Program-made: the position numbers and the translations under genes | Shown: piece by piece, positions 37,130-46,849 of the stretch | How positions within the stretch are numbered: position 1 is the first letter of the stretch | How the letters are laid out: each line of letters begins with the position of its first letter | The notes under the pieces: generated by a model | Seen by the model: only the letters and a program-made list of their open reading frames with translations | Told to the model about the DNA's origin: nothing | Databases searched by the model: none | NCBI RefSeq assembly: GCF_024168045.1 | Contig: NZ_CP100126.1 | Span: 2,125,501 to 2,189,500 of the forward strand | DNA from: Dorea longicatena | GTDB lineage: Bacteria; Bacillota; Clostridia; Lachnospirales; Lachnospiraceae | Length of the DNA: 64,000 nucleotides | Direction: 5' to 3'

Positions 37130-38023
37130 ATGAACCGTACGATACAATATACAATTACAGAAAAAGACAGTGGACTGCGCATCGAACAGTTTTTAAGACG
37201 CAGAGGGTATTCCGGACAGAATCTTGCTGAAATCAAACGCATGCCCAAAAGTATTCTTGTCAATGGCGTACATTATTATATGCGCCAGATACTGACTGCC
37301 GGAGATATCCTTCAGGTTATCATCTGCGAGACAAAAAATTCCGAAAAGATCCCGCCGGTTGAGATTCCACTGGACATCATTTATGAAGACGAGGACATCA
37401 TCGTAATCAACAAACCTGCCGGTATGCCGATTCATCCGTCCATGAACAATTATTATAATTCCCTTGCCAATGCGCTCGCATGGTATTATCAGGAACAGGG
37501 AAAACCTTTCATCTTCCGTTGCTGTAACCGTCTGGACCGGGACACTTCCGGTCTGACTGTTGTATCCAAACATCTGATCAGCGGAAGTATTCTTTCTACT
37601 ATGACCAAGAACCGCGAAGTGCACCGGGAATATCTTGCCATAGTAAAGGGCAGTGTCACACCTGCGGCCGGAACCATCTGTGCTCCGCTTGCCAGAAAAG
37701 AAGGCACCATCATCGAGCGCACGGTTGATTTTGAACACGGTGAAGAAGCCATCACACATTACCGACTTGTAAAAGAAGCCAACGGACACAGTCTGGTCTC
37801 TCTGAAGCTTGAGACCGGCCGGACACATCAGATCCGCATCCATATGAAACATCTGGGGTTCCCACTGATTGGAGATTACTTGTATAACCCGGATATGGAA
37901 CACATAAGCAGACAGGCACTGCATTCCCATCATATGGAATTTGCCCATCCGATTACCGGAGAATGGATGTCATTTACAGCTCCGCTACCTGCAGATATGG
38001 CAAATATTATGACAGATAAATGA
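37130..38023 (+). CDS. RluA-family pseudouridine synthase
   Basis: A 297-residue protein with an N-terminal S4-like RNA-binding region (LRIEQFLRRRGYSGQNLAEIKR) and the catalytic domain: INKPAGMPIHPS, CCNRLDRDTSGLTVVSK with the catalytic Asp, and LETGRTHQIRIHMKHLG. It modifies rRNA or tRNA uridines; which site cannot be told. CAGGAGAATTGCA sets the start at 37130. Divergent from the NUDIX gene. Confidence 0.95.
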   Translation: MNRTIQYTITEKDSGLRIEQFLRRRGYSGQNLAEIKRMPKSILVNGVHYYMRQILTAGDILQVIICETKNSEKIPPVEIPLDIIYEDEDIIVINKPAGMPIHPSMNNYYNSLANALAWYYQEQGKPFIFRCCNRLDRDTSGLTVVSKHLISGSILSTMTKNREVHREYLAIVKGSVTPAAGTICAPLARKEGTIIERTVDFEHGEEAITHYRLVKEANGHSLVSLKLETGRTHQIRIHMKHLGFPLIGDYLYNPDMEHISRQALHSHHMEFAHPITGEWMSFTAPLPADMANIMTDK

Positions 38024-38028
38024 TAATA

Positions 38029-38087
38029 AAAAAGAGCACTATGATATGCCGCATTTTTATTTCAACGGTATATCTGCTGCTCTTTTT
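38029..38087. terminator. Bidirectional terminator between the RluA-type and AGCS genes
   Basis: AAAAAAGAGCA and TGCTCTTTTTT are perfect arms closing a larger imperfect hairpin (inner ATATGCC/GGTATAT). Both strands end in T6, and the flanking genes converge. Confidence 0.88.
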
Positions 38088-38096
38088 TAATCTTTA

Positions 38097-39494
38097 TCAT
38101 GATTTCTTATTCTTTTTTAACGCTTCATACACTTTCAATTCATCCAGTGCCTGTCCACCCATCAGATACAGTGCTCCGATATTGAAAATGGTCATCAGCC
38201 CGATTCCGACATCTCCCAGATCCCATACAAATGTATAGGTTGCAATTCCACCGATGAACAGCATCACAAGTGCGAGCACTTTATATGCTGTCTGCCAACA
38301 CCATTTATCACCAAACAGATAAGCCACATTACTTCTTGCATAGAAGAGGATTCCCAGGAATGTCGAGAAACTGAACAGGAATAAAGTTACTGCAATGAAG
38401 ATCACTCCAAATTCTCCCAGATGATACTTCATCGCTGTCTGTAAAAGATCCATTCCTTCTTTTCCTGCCACCAGTTTTTCCGGTGCCAGAAGCATGATCA
38501 TGGCCGTACAGCTGCAGATCACAATCGTATCTATAAATACCCCAAGTGCCTGTGTAAATCCTGCCTTTACCGGTTTGTCACATTCTGCTGCCGCTGCCGC
38601 ACATGGTGCGGAACCGGATCCGGCTTCATTTGAAAACAGTCCGCGCTTTACTCCATTCATCAACACTGCTCCGAATCCACCCGCTACTACCTGACGGGCT
38701 CCGAATGCCTCCTGGATAATCCTTACAAATACTCCAGGAAGACTTCCGATATTCGTTACGATGATGAAGATTGTAATAAAGAAATAACATACCGCCATAA
38801 ACGGAACCATCAGATCCAGCACTTTCACTGTGGCATTTTTACGAAGTACAATGACAGCCGCAAGGATTACCAGCACAATCGTCGTGTAAAGCGGCGGAAT
38901 CGAAAATGCATTTTCAAAAGAAGCGGCTACCGAATTACTGATCACCTGGCTGATCCCACACCAGCAGATCAGTCCGGAAACAGCAAATAACACCGATACC
39001 AATACATGTTTTTTCTTTTTTCCTGTCCTGCCTTCTATATAATCATGGATATAATATGCCGGACCTCCGCGGAATCCACCATACAGGGGATCTCTTTCTT
39101 TATGCATCTGTGCAAGCGTTGCCTCTATGAATGCAGTTGACGATCCGATCAGTGCCGTCACCCACATCCAGAAGACAGCTCCTGCGCCTCCGGCCGATAC
39201 TGCCGCAACCACACCTACCAGATTACCCATACCGACACGGGTTGCCGTTGATACGATCAATGTCTGGAAAGTAGACAGACTGTTCTTATCATCCTTTTTA
39301 CCGGTCAATGCCACCACCATATCCGGGAACAGGCGGATGGGAAGTCCCCTTGTGCGGATCGTAAAGTAGATTCCCGCCGGGATCAGCAGGATGATCAGCA
39401 ATGAGATCCCGACACTTCCGCCGCCCGGAAGCGGTATCTGTAACAAATCTCCCCACAAAAAGCCATATATCCGTTCTATCAAATTAACTATCAT
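38097..39494 (-). CDS. Alanine/glycine:cation symporter, second copy (AGCS family)
   Basis: A 465-residue AGCS symporter with TATRVGMGNLVGVVAAV, GGAGAVFWMW, GLFSNEAGSGSAPCAAAAAE and FGDKW near the C-terminus. Likely Na+-coupled alanine or glycine transport. AAAGGATATTTATACT precedes the ATG. No riboswitch: instead a 14-base inverted repeat lies at the presumed transcription start (39518-39552). It is clearly diverged from the copy at 9742-11199. Confidence 0.93.
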   Translation of the reverse strand: MIVNLIERIYGFLWGDLLQIPLPGGGSVGISLLIILLIPAGIYFTIRTRGLPIRLFPDMVVALTGKKDDKNSLSTFQTLIVSTATRVGMGNLVGVVAAVSAGGAGAVFWMWVTALIGSSTAFIEATLAQMHKERDPLYGGFRGGPAYYIHDYIEGRTGKKKKHVLVSVLFAVSGLICWCGISQVISNSVAASFENAFSIPPLYTTIVLVILAAVIVLRKNATVKVLDLMVPFMAVCYFFITIFIIVTNIGSLPGVFVRIIQEAFGARQVVAGGFGAVLMNGVKRGLFSNEAGSGSAPCAAAAAECDKPVKAGFTQALGVFIDTIVICSCTAMIMLLAPEKLVAGKEGMDLLQTAMKYHLGEFGVIFIAVTLFLFSFSTFLGILFYARSNVAYLFGDKWCWQTAYKVLALVMLFIGGIATYTFVWDLGDVGIGLMTIFNIGALYLMGGQALDELKVYEALKKNKKS

Positions 39495-39517
39495 AGTATA
39501 AATATCCTTTCAAAATC

Positions 39518-39552
39518 TCAGGACTTTAAAGCACTACACTTTAAAGCCCTGA
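39518..39552 (-). promoter_or_regulatory. Inverted repeat at the presumed +1 of the second AGCS gene
   Basis: TCAGGACTTTAAAG and CTTTAAAGCCCTGA pair with one mismatch around a 7-base spacer, starting six bases after the -10 box. It could be an operator, an RNA hairpin at the 5' end, or (less likely) a terminator for the upstream RelA-like gene; no T run follows. Confidence 0.6.
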
Positions 39553-39557
39553 ATCAT

Positions 39558-39586
39558 ATCATACTATATTCTGCTTCGTATTGCAA
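39558..39586 (-). promoter_or_regulatory. Sigma-A type promoter of the second AGCS gene
   Basis: Minus-strand TTGCAA (39586-39581), a 17-base spacer and TATGAT (39563-39558). Confidence 0.65.
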
Positions 39587-39626
39587 ATTCAAACTGTATT
39601 TTCATCACTTTTTCTGCGATTCTTCT

Positions 39627-40616
39627 CTAATCGATCAGATCATTCTGAAATCTGGACAAGTGCTCATACGGCAGGATCAGACGTCCCCGGTAAAGTCCAC
39701 ATCCATCATTGATCAGACTGTTATTAACCGCAGAGAACATATTCACATCCAGTTCTGCAAGATCCAGATTCAGCAGTTTCATTCCTCTCTCATAGGCCTC
39801 ATCAAAATACTGACATTCACCCTCCGGGACTGCGTCTCTCCTTGCCCTGTCATGCTCCTGCTCTTTCTCATATCCAATATGATTCGCCGTACCGATCTCT
39901 GCCACATCATCCATCATTTTTGTCCTGAGCTGTACCTCCATATAACACCTGGAGCTGTTATCATAGAAGGTGATATGAAGAGACTGATAATTATTCAGGC
40001 TGCTGCTGCAGATATAATCTCTGTAATATGGTTTCACCGACTCGTTCAGAAGCGGGGATGTACTCTCCTTAATCCCCATAGCCGGTTCCGCACTGAATCC
40101 CTGTTCCTCCAGAAAACCAGGAAGGGCATTTGCAATCTGATATAGATATTTCCGTTCCTGTTCTTCCCTGTCCTCTTCACTGTTCAGATGACATCTCGGA
40201 ACAGAAATAATGATCCTGTAAGCAATTAAATCTCTAAAGCAACGTAATCGTTTCTTTAGTTCTGCTACACTTGGATACTCCCCATATTCCTCATAATAAT
40301 CATAGATGAATTCCACAATATATCCGTTGAATTTCTCTTCTGCACGGATCAGAGACTTGATTCTTCCCTTGAAAGTAAATGCCATAAACGGATATTCCTG
40401 TGCCATATATTTGTAGAATTCTCTCATCTTCTGCGACTGGGCTGTCAGGAAGTCATTATGTTCCAGTAATTCCTGAATCTGTAAAAGGAAATTACAATGA
40501 ATCATGTCAATTTCATTTCCTGTCATTTTGGCATCTTTTCTCAGGTCTTTGATGTAATTATGAAGAATCCGGAGTACTGTATCTCCGGAATAGAGATAAT
40601 CATTTAATGATACCAT
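39627..40616 (-). CDS. RelA/SpoT-domain (p)ppGpp synthetase-like protein, no hydrolase domain
   Basis: A 329-residue protein. After about 75 helical residues comes the synthetase domain: FTFKGRIKSLIRAEEK, FRDLIAYRIIIS with the metal-binding Asp, NNYQSLHITFYD, and CYMEVQLRTKMMDDVAEIG with the catalytic Glu, then TANHIGYE. There is no HD hydrolase, TGS or ACT domain, so it is longer than a typical small alarmone synthetase but of that kind. The ATG at 40616 is preferred over a GTG at 40625 that abuts the GAGGAAG site. It lies 31 bases after the hybrid kinase gene, probably in the same operon. Activity is inferred. Confidence 0.87.
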   Translation of the reverse strand: MVSLNDYLYSGDTVLRILHNYIKDLRKDAKMTGNEIDMIHCNFLLQIQELLEHNDFLTAQSQKMREFYKYMAQEYPFMAFTFKGRIKSLIRAEEKFNGYIVEFIYDYYEEYGEYPSVAELKKRLRCFRDLIAYRIIISVPRCHLNSEEDREEQERKYLYQIANALPGFLEEQGFSAEPAMGIKESTSPLLNESVKPYYRDYICSSSLNNYQSLHITFYDNSSRCYMEVQLRTKMMDDVAEIGTANHIGYEKEQEHDRARRDAVPEGECQYFDEAYERGMKLLNLDLAELDVNMFSAVNNSLINDGCGLYRGRLILPYEHLSRFQNDLID

Positions 40617-40647
40617 GTCTGTCACCTTCCTCTTTTGTCACTTTTCT

Positions 40648-43600
40648 TTAACGCTTCTGATACATTCTCAATATCCGGATCAGATTCTCCGGATCTACCG
40701 GTTTGGATATATATGCATTCATTCCCGCCAGACTGCAGCTTTCTTTACTTTCTCTTTCCGACTGTGCGGTCATTGCAATGATCGGGATTTCTTTTCCCCC
40801 ATTCTTTTCCTTGCGCCGGATATTCCTTGCGGCTTCTATACCATTCATCACAGGCATCATGATATCCATCAGTATTGCACTGTAATACCCCTTTGGTGTA
40901 CCTTCATATTTCTCTACAGCCTCTTTGCCGTTCCATGCTTTCTCTACGATTATTCCTGCATCTGTCAGATAGAATTCTGCAATTTCCATATTGATATCAT
41001 TATCTTCTACCAATAATACACGCATTCCTGCCAGGTCATCTTTCGCGTCTTCCTTATTCTCAGCCGCCTGCTGCATTTCCTCTTCTGCCAGACGAAATGC
41101 CAGCCGGAATGTGAATTCACTCCCCTCTCCAAGGGTACTGCGGACACTGATCGTACCATTCATTCTATCAATCAGACCTTTAACAATTGACATTCCAAGT
41201 CCGGTTCCTTTATACTGCGTTCTTGCATCTGCCTTTTCCTGCGTAAACGGCTGGAACAATTCATGTTCCATATATTCCCTGCTCATACCGATCCCACTGT
41301 CTGCAATCCTGAATTCATACAAAACATTCTTACCGTCACACGAAATCTCTGTCACATAAGTATCTATGGTTCCATTTTTTTTATTGTATTTGACTGCGTT
41401 GCCAAACAGATTCATCATAATTCTCTGTAGCTGAAGCGCATCCCCTTTCAGCATAGTATGTTGCATATTTTCCCTGTGCTTGCGGTGTGTAATTCCAGTT
41501 TCTTCCAGCTGTCCCTGCATCAGTACTGCCACTTCTTTCATAAGATCTTCCAGATCAAACGGTTCTTCATGCACTGTCAGATGTCCCGATTCAAGCTTAC
41601 TCATATCAAGTACATCATTCACCAGATCCATCAGATGTCTTGTCGAAATCTCGATCTTATCTACCGAATCTTCCAGCTTCTCCTGATTGTTCCAGCTCTT
41701 TCGGATCACATGTATCATTCCCAGGATTCCATTGATCGGGGTTCGCAGATCATGACTCATACGATTCATGAATTCTGTCTTTGTCTTACTCTCCATATCT
41801 GCCTTTTCATAGGCAATCTGCAATTGTTCTTTTTCTTTCTGATCCTTTTCGTGGAATTCCGAAGTATTCCGGAACATAATGATTCCGCGAACCACTGTAT
41901 GCTCCCGTTCTTTCTCGTTATCATAGACTGTATCCTGCGACATCAGCACTGTCTTCTGGATCCAGATTTCTTTTCCGTCTTTGTTGCTTTCCTGATATTC
42001 CACAGTCACCTGCTTCTCACCAGCATAAAAACGATCCAGAAGACTCTTTGATGTATCTATGATCTTATACGTTTCCAATGTATCTTCTGTAATATGCTGC
42101 CGTATTTTCCTGCAATATCCATCATACGAACATGGAAGTTCTCCCTGAAAGTCAAATATACGCTCTTCTTTCTTTCTATGATGAAATATCTGTTCCAGAC
42201 GATCCTGTGTCAGGTTCACTGTATACAAAGCTTCCGCTGTTTCAAGAAGCGCTTCTATATAATTACTATTTTCCAGAATAGACTGCTTCATCTGCTCATA
42301 ATACTGTTCCAAGTGCAGCCTCTCATCTTCCAGGACCTGCTCCATGTCATGAAACACTTCAAATCCAACAATAAAGTGATGCAGCTTCCCGGCTGCCGTA
42401 TCATCCAGACGCAGAAATGTCATACGGCCTCTCTGTATCTCTTTTCCATTCTTCCTGCAATAAGGAAGTTCATATTTTGCACTTTCTTCTTTCTTTTCCG
42501 AAAGATTGGAAATGATATATGGGATCTGCAGCCGTTCCCACATTCTTTTTCTTGATGAATCATCTGCAAGTTTCTGCACGATCTGTTCTACCGCTCCTGA
42601 ATAACTTCCATCTTCTGCAAGGAAGAAATTCGAGCTTGCACGTAAAACTGTATACTGATCCTGCAAAGCATCACAATACAGGCAGTCCGAAAATTGAAAT
42701 CCCTGCTGTCTGATTCCATCCAGGATCTGAATATGAAGTGCCCGGCGGTCCGCTGCCTCTTTTATCTTCGCCTGATTCTTATCTATATACATATTCTTAT
42801 CGGCATGCCGGAAGAGTTCCCGCATCGTACATCCTTCAAAATCTTCCGCCAGTGCATATCCTACCGCATAACTGATCGGCATCTCCGGATGTTCCTGGGA
42901 ATATCTGGCAATTTCCGAACGTATTGTCCCCAATATTTCCCGTACTTTTTCATGATCCACACACTCAAGTACAGCAATAAACTCATCTCCGCCATCCCGC
43001 CCTGCAAAATATTCTTCCGGCAGCGCTTTTCTTAACTGCACCGCAAATGAGCGGATATACGCATCCCCTTGATCATGTCCGAGCCTGTTATTAATAATAC
43101 GCAGATTATTCAGATCGAATACACACAATGCTACTGACCCATCCGTACATTCCGGCATTTCTCCGTCTAAGATCTCCTCACAGCGGTTCTTATTCGGAAG
43201 TCCGGTTGCCTCGTCCAGATAGACTTTTTTCTTAAGTGCTTTATTCTGCGCCGCGTATTTTACAGCCTTGATCAGTTCATATGCCAGAAGACACACCAGA
43301 CCGATAATATCTGCGATCACAATCTTTTCCAGCCGTTCCAGTGCAGTTGCTTTCTTCTGTGCATACTTTTCCGCAAGCCCGGTTGCTTCATCACAGATTA
43401 CAAAGAACGTTTCGCTTTTTTCTATGATTTCCGTATTCTCATAGCCCTCTTTACGCACTTGCCGGATCTCTTTTTGCAACTTCTGAAAATGTTCATCCAG
43501 TTCTTTCATCTTATTCTGAAATGCTCTGTCATCCAGACGAACCAGATTCAGCTCATCACTTCCATACCGAAGTCCTTCTATAAATGAAGCTACCGATTCA

Positions 43601-43803
43601 ATCATCTCATCCTGCGGTTCTTTTGCATCCTCTAGTTTGATAATACGCTGCGTCTTTCCGCGGACCAATCCGGCGTAATTTACGACACGGGCTGTTCCCT
43701 GAATCTTACTCACCAGAACCATGATCGTCAGAAACAGTGCAATCAATATGACTGTCAGAACCGTCATCAGTCCTCTTGTTATTTTTGAAATCTTTCTATC
43801 CAT
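40648..43803 (-). CDS. Hybrid sensor histidine kinase with GGDEF and receiver domains
   Basis: About 1051 residues. Two membrane segments (near residues 10-35 and 165-185) bracket an extracytoplasmic helical sensor like PilJ/type IV MCP domains (ARVVNYAGLVRGKTQRIIKL). A GGDEF domain follows, with intact GRDGGDEFIAV near residue 285. A long PAS-like region leads to HisKA (MSHDLRTPINGILGM, His near residue 697), an ATPase domain (GNAVKY, GSGIGM-like DSGIGMS, GTGLGMSIV) and a C-terminal receiver (LLVEDNDINMEIAEFYL; phospho-Asp in ILMDIMMPVMNG). The start at 43803 has AGGGGAG very close; a GTG at 43821 is the alternative. Signal and output are unknown. Confidence 0.9.
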   Translation of the reverse strand: MDRKISKITRGLMTVLTVILIALFLTIMVLVSKIQGTARVVNYAGLVRGKTQRIIKLEDAKEPQDEMIESVASFIEGLRYGSDELNLVRLDDRAFQNKMKELDEHFQKLQKEIRQVRKEGYENTEIIEKSETFFVICDEATGLAEKYAQKKATALERLEKIVIADIIGLVCLLAYELIKAVKYAAQNKALKKKVYLDEATGLPNKNRCEEILDGEMPECTDGSVALCVFDLNNLRIINNRLGHDQGDAYIRSFAVQLRKALPEEYFAGRDGGDEFIAVLECVDHEKVREILGTIRSEIARYSQEHPEMPISYAVGYALAEDFEGCTMRELFRHADKNMYIDKNQAKIKEAADRRALHIQILDGIRQQGFQFSDCLYCDALQDQYTVLRASSNFFLAEDGSYSGAVEQIVQKLADDSSRKRMWERLQIPYIISNLSEKKEESAKYELPYCRKNGKEIQRGRMTFLRLDDTAAGKLHHFIVGFEVFHDMEQVLEDERLHLEQYYEQMKQSILENSNYIEALLETAEALYTVNLTQDRLEQIFHHRKKEERIFDFQGELPCSYDGYCRKIRQHITEDTLETYKIIDTSKSLLDRFYAGEKQVTVEYQESNKDGKEIWIQKTVLMSQDTVYDNEKEREHTVVRGIIMFRNTSEFHEKDQKEKEQLQIAYEKADMESKTKTEFMNRMSHDLRTPINGILGMIHVIRKSWNNQEKLEDSVDKIEISTRHLMDLVNDVLDMSKLESGHLTVHEEPFDLEDLMKEVAVLMQGQLEETGITHRKHRENMQHTMLKGDALQLQRIMMNLFGNAVKYNKKNGTIDTYVTEISCDGKNVLYEFRIADSGIGMSREYMEHELFQPFTQEKADARTQYKGTGLGMSIVKGLIDRMNGTISVRSTLGEGSEFTFRLAFRLAEEEMQQAAENKEDAKDDLAGMRVLLVEDNDINMEIAEFYLTDAGIIVEKAWNGKEAVEKYEGTPKGYYSAILMDIMMPVMNGIEAARNIRRKEKNGGKEIPIIAMTAQSERESKESCSLAGMNAYISKPVDPENLIRILRMYQKR

Positions 43804-43828
43804 ATCTCCCCTAAAAATCACATCATTT

Positions 43829-45196
43829 TTATTTTCTTGCTTCCATTCTTTTCAGCTCCGGCAGTACCGTACAAAGCATCGTGATAAAGCAGATACTTCC
43901 ACCGATCACATTCGAAACCGGTTCTGCAAAAAATACCCCATCCGTTCCCATATGCAATGCATACGGCATGAAATAAGTGAGCGGAACTACAATTACCACT
44001 TTCCGGAGTATTGAGAAAAAGATTGCCTGCTTCTTTTTATTCAATGATTTGAATACTGTCTGCCCCATATACTGCAGATCCATGAAAATAAATGCGGCGA
44101 AATACTGTCTGAGTGCAGGTACCGCATCTTTTAACAGCATCTTATCAGAACTGAAAATACGGATAAGAACTTCCGGAATTACAATAATACTCCCCCACAT
44201 CACAGCAGTATAGAGAAGGATCATAACTGCAAGCACTACCATAGCTTTTCTCACACGTCCGGGACGGCGTGCGCCGTAATTATAACTCAGGATCGGAGAT
44301 GTACCTTCATTTATCGCACTGATCGGTGTCTCCACAAGCTGACGCACACTGCTAATAATTGTCATAACCGAAATGTAGATATCTCCTCCTGTAACGGAAA
44401 GTACATGATTGCAGCAGATTGATACCAGACTGTTCGTAAGCTGCATAATAAATCCTGCCATTCCAAGACTTACAATGTTTCTGGCATATCCGCTACATAC
44501 TCCAATCTCTTCCCTTCGCAAAAGCCGGACTTTCAATTCTGCTCTTCTTGAAAGGAAGAAATATACAAATATTGCGGATATCGTCTGTGACAATACTGTT
44601 GCGATTGCTGCTCCTCTTACGCCGAGTCCAAGGATAAAAATAAATACCGGATCCAGGATCAGATTTGCAGCTGCTCCGACAACAACCGAAGACATCCCTG
44701 TCACCGAGTATCCCTGTGCATTAATGAACGGATTCATTCCCACCGCAATCATCGAAGGTAGTGTACCGATCAAATAGATCATCATATATGGGTATGCATA
44801 GAGCATTGCATCTTTGGAAGCTCCAAACAAAATCAAAACAGGATACGCAAAAAGGAATCCTCCGATCATCAGCAGTACTGCACTGGCACAGATCATGGAA
44901 AACGATGTATTCATAATTCTGACTGCTGTCTTCTCTTCTTTTTTTCCTCTGTAAATCGAAAACAGCGGCGCACCACCGCCACCGAAGAGATTTGCAAAAG
45001 CAGTAATGATCATGATTAACGGAAAACAGATCCCGACTGCCCCGAGTGCTGCCGTTCCCACATGTGGAATACGTGCAATGTATACACGGTCTACAATGTT
45101 ATACAGCAGATTTAACAGCTGGGCAGCAAGCATTGGAAGAGCCGCTCCAAGAATGTTCCCTGTTACTGTTCCATTTTCGAAATCTATCCTCTTCAT
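43829..45196 (-). CDS. MATE-family efflux transporter
   Basis: A 455-residue, 12-helix MATE exporter: LPMLAAQLLNLLYNIVDRVYI at the first helix, NPFINAQG between halves, and SPILSYNYGARRP at helix 7, all typical. Such proteins export cationic drugs or metabolites with Na+ or H+ entry. GAGAGGCAGAGAAA precedes the ATG. It lies between folD (27-base gap) and the hybrid kinase (25-base gap) in one run. Substrate unknown. Confidence 0.93.
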   Translation of the reverse strand: MKRIDFENGTVTGNILGAALPMLAAQLLNLLYNIVDRVYIARIPHVGTAALGAVGICFPLIMIITAFANLFGGGGAPLFSIYRGKKEEKTAVRIMNTSFSMICASAVLLMIGGFLFAYPVLILFGASKDAMLYAYPYMMIYLIGTLPSMIAVGMNPFINAQGYSVTGMSSVVVGAAANLILDPVFIFILGLGVRGAAIATVLSQTISAIFVYFFLSRRAELKVRLLRREEIGVCSGYARNIVSLGMAGFIMQLTNSLVSICCNHVLSVTGGDIYISVMTIISSVRQLVETPISAINEGTSPILSYNYGARRPGRVRKAMVVLAVMILLYTAVMWGSIIVIPEVLIRIFSSDKMLLKDAVPALRQYFAAFIFMDLQYMGQTVFKSLNKKKQAIFFSILRKVVIVVPLTYFMPYALHMGTDGVFFAEPVSNVIGGSICFITMLCTVLPELKRMEARK

Positions 45197-45223
45197 TTTC
45201 TCTGCCTCTCGCCTCTTAACTCT

Positions 45224-46075
45224 CTATCTGTTCTGTGCAATTGCAGCATCCACCACATGCTCCAGCAGAATGGAAGTCGTTACCCCTCCGACTCCACGCG
45301 GAACCGGTGTGATCGCATCTACAATCTTCTCTGCTTCCTCAAAATTCACATCTCCACAGAGTTTTCCTTCTTCATTCACATTAATTCCGACATCAATGAC
45401 GATCTGTCCTTCTCTCAGATAGTTTCCATCGATAACTCCGGCTTTTCCGGCCGCTACAACTACAATATCCGCCTCTTTTACCACAGACGGCATGTCCACT
45501 GTTCTGGTATGGCAGACAGTTACGGTCGCATTCTTCTTCAGCAGCATCATGGCTGCCGGTTTTCCGACTACCTGACTTCTTCCGATAACTACCACTTTTT
45601 TACCTGTGCAGTCTATTCCGTAATGCTCCAGCACCTTCATGCAGGCACTTGGCGTACATGGTGCGTATCCCATATCTTTTCCCATGAAAACTCCTGCCAT
45701 AGAAAGATCCGTAATTCCATCTACATCTTTTTCTACCGCCAGCGCATTGACAATCCTGTCCTCGTTCAGATGCTTCGGAAGAGGTCTGAACAACAAAACG
45801 CCATGAATTTTATCATTCTTATTTACCTGACTGATCGTCTTTAATACCTCTTCTTCTTTTACATCTGCCGGAAGAAGGAATTTCTCATATGCTACGCCAA
45901 GCGTCTCACATCGTTTTGCTGCACTTTTTTCATATGCGATATCGTCTTCTCTTTCGCCGATACGGATGATTCCAAGCGTCGGTGTAATATCCTGTGCTTT
46001 TAACTTTTCTACTTTTGCCTTGATTTCTTCATTAATAGAAGCATTTACTTCTTTTCCTAATAGTAATTTTGCCAT
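45224..46075 (-). CDS. folD: Methylenetetrahydrofolate dehydrogenase / methenyltetrahydrofolate cyclohydrolase
   Basis: A 283-residue bifunctional one-carbon enzyme. YEKSAAKRCETLGV holds the catalytic Lys region, GVLLFRPLPKHLNE and GKDMGYAPCTPSACMKVLEHYGI are signatures, and VVIGRSQVVGKPAAMMLL plus the C-terminal TPVPRGVGGVTTSIL close the NADP site. AGGACAAATA precedes the ATG. It is 51 bases after fchA, which supplies the adjoining folate reaction. Confidence 0.97.
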   Translation of the reverse strand: MAKLLLGKEVNASINEEIKAKVEKLKAQDITPTLGIIRIGEREDDIAYEKSAAKRCETLGVAYEKFLLPADVKEEEVLKTISQVNKNDKIHGVLLFRPLPKHLNEDRIVNALAVEKDVDGITDLSMAGVFMGKDMGYAPCTPSACMKVLEHYGIDCTGKKVVVIGRSQVVGKPAAMMLLKKNATVTVCHTRTVDMPSVVKEADIVVVAAGKAGVIDGNYLREGQIVIDVGINVNEEGKLCGDVNFEEAEKIVDAITPVPRGVGGVTTSILLEHVVDAAIAQNR

Positions 46076-46126
46076 TATTTGTCCTGCTGCTTTCTTTCTA
46101 CTTTCTTTTTCTTTCTAACACTGTCT

Positions 46127-46771
46127 TTACCGGATGCGGCTGCTTACTTCCGCAAATATACGGTCTGCTTTTGCTTCATATTCTTCCCGGAGGGAATCTG
46201 CCAGCTGATTGAGTTCTTCCGCTCTTTTTCTGTCTTTCATTGATTTCGTATTGATGTATACATTCAATGATGCGCCCTGCATGGCAGATTTTAAAAGTGT
46301 TGCTCCGACTCCAGCGTCACTTAATGCGATCCGGCTGCCCTTTGCAGCAAATACTTCGACAAGGTCAATGCCTCTGGCACAGGTCTTCATGATCTCGATC
46401 GGAACACCACATGCCACATTCAGTGCATTCTCCATGATCTCTTCTTTTTCTGCAATCTCTTCCGGCGTAGACTTCGGAAGTCCGTATGCTCTACTGAGCG
46501 GCTCAAATGCTTCCGCATCCTTATCCATCAGTTCTAAGAATTCTTTTGCGATCTCATCCGCCTCTTTCTTGCATTCGATAATTTCATCTTCTACATCTGC
46601 ATATGTTTTCTTTCCCACCGTCAGGCTTCCAACCATATTGCCAAGCGCAATTCCGATAGCCCCGGTTAAAGCGGCCGCTCCGCCACCTCCCGGAACAGCC
46701 GCTTTACTTGCAAGCACTTCTATAAAATCTTCACATGTCTGTAATTTAAAGTTTCTATTTGAATCTTCCAT
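46127..46771 (-). CDS. Cyclodeaminase/cyclohydrolase family protein (FchA/FTCD-like)
   Basis: A 214-residue helical protein of the formiminotetrahydrofolate cyclodeaminase family: FIEVLASKAAVPGGGGAAALTGAIG near the N-terminus is the folate-site signature. It converts formimino-THF to methenyl-THF and ammonia or acts as methenyl-THF cyclohydrolase. GAGGTATAAT sets the start at 46771. With folD it forms a one-carbon pair; it is the first gene of the five-gene run. Confidence 0.93.
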   Translation of the reverse strand: MEDSNRNFKLQTCEDFIEVLASKAAVPGGGGAAALTGAIGIALGNMVGSLTVGKKTYADVEDEIIECKKEADEIAKEFLELMDKDAEAFEPLSRAYGLPKSTPEEIAEKEEIMENALNVACGVPIEIMKTCARGIDLVEVFAAKGSRIALSDAGVGATLLKSAMQGASLNVYINTKSMKDRKRAEELNQLADSLREEYEAKADRIFAEVSSRIR

Positions 46772-46849
46772 ATTATACCTCATTTTCTAAAATTATGGGT
46801 ACATTATACACTGCGGGCTCTTTTACTGCAATATGCTAAATTATTCCAT

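Noticed and set aside
46772-46849. Possible THF riboswitch before fchA-folD
   Set aside because: The gap is only 78 bases and none of the conserved blocks is present.
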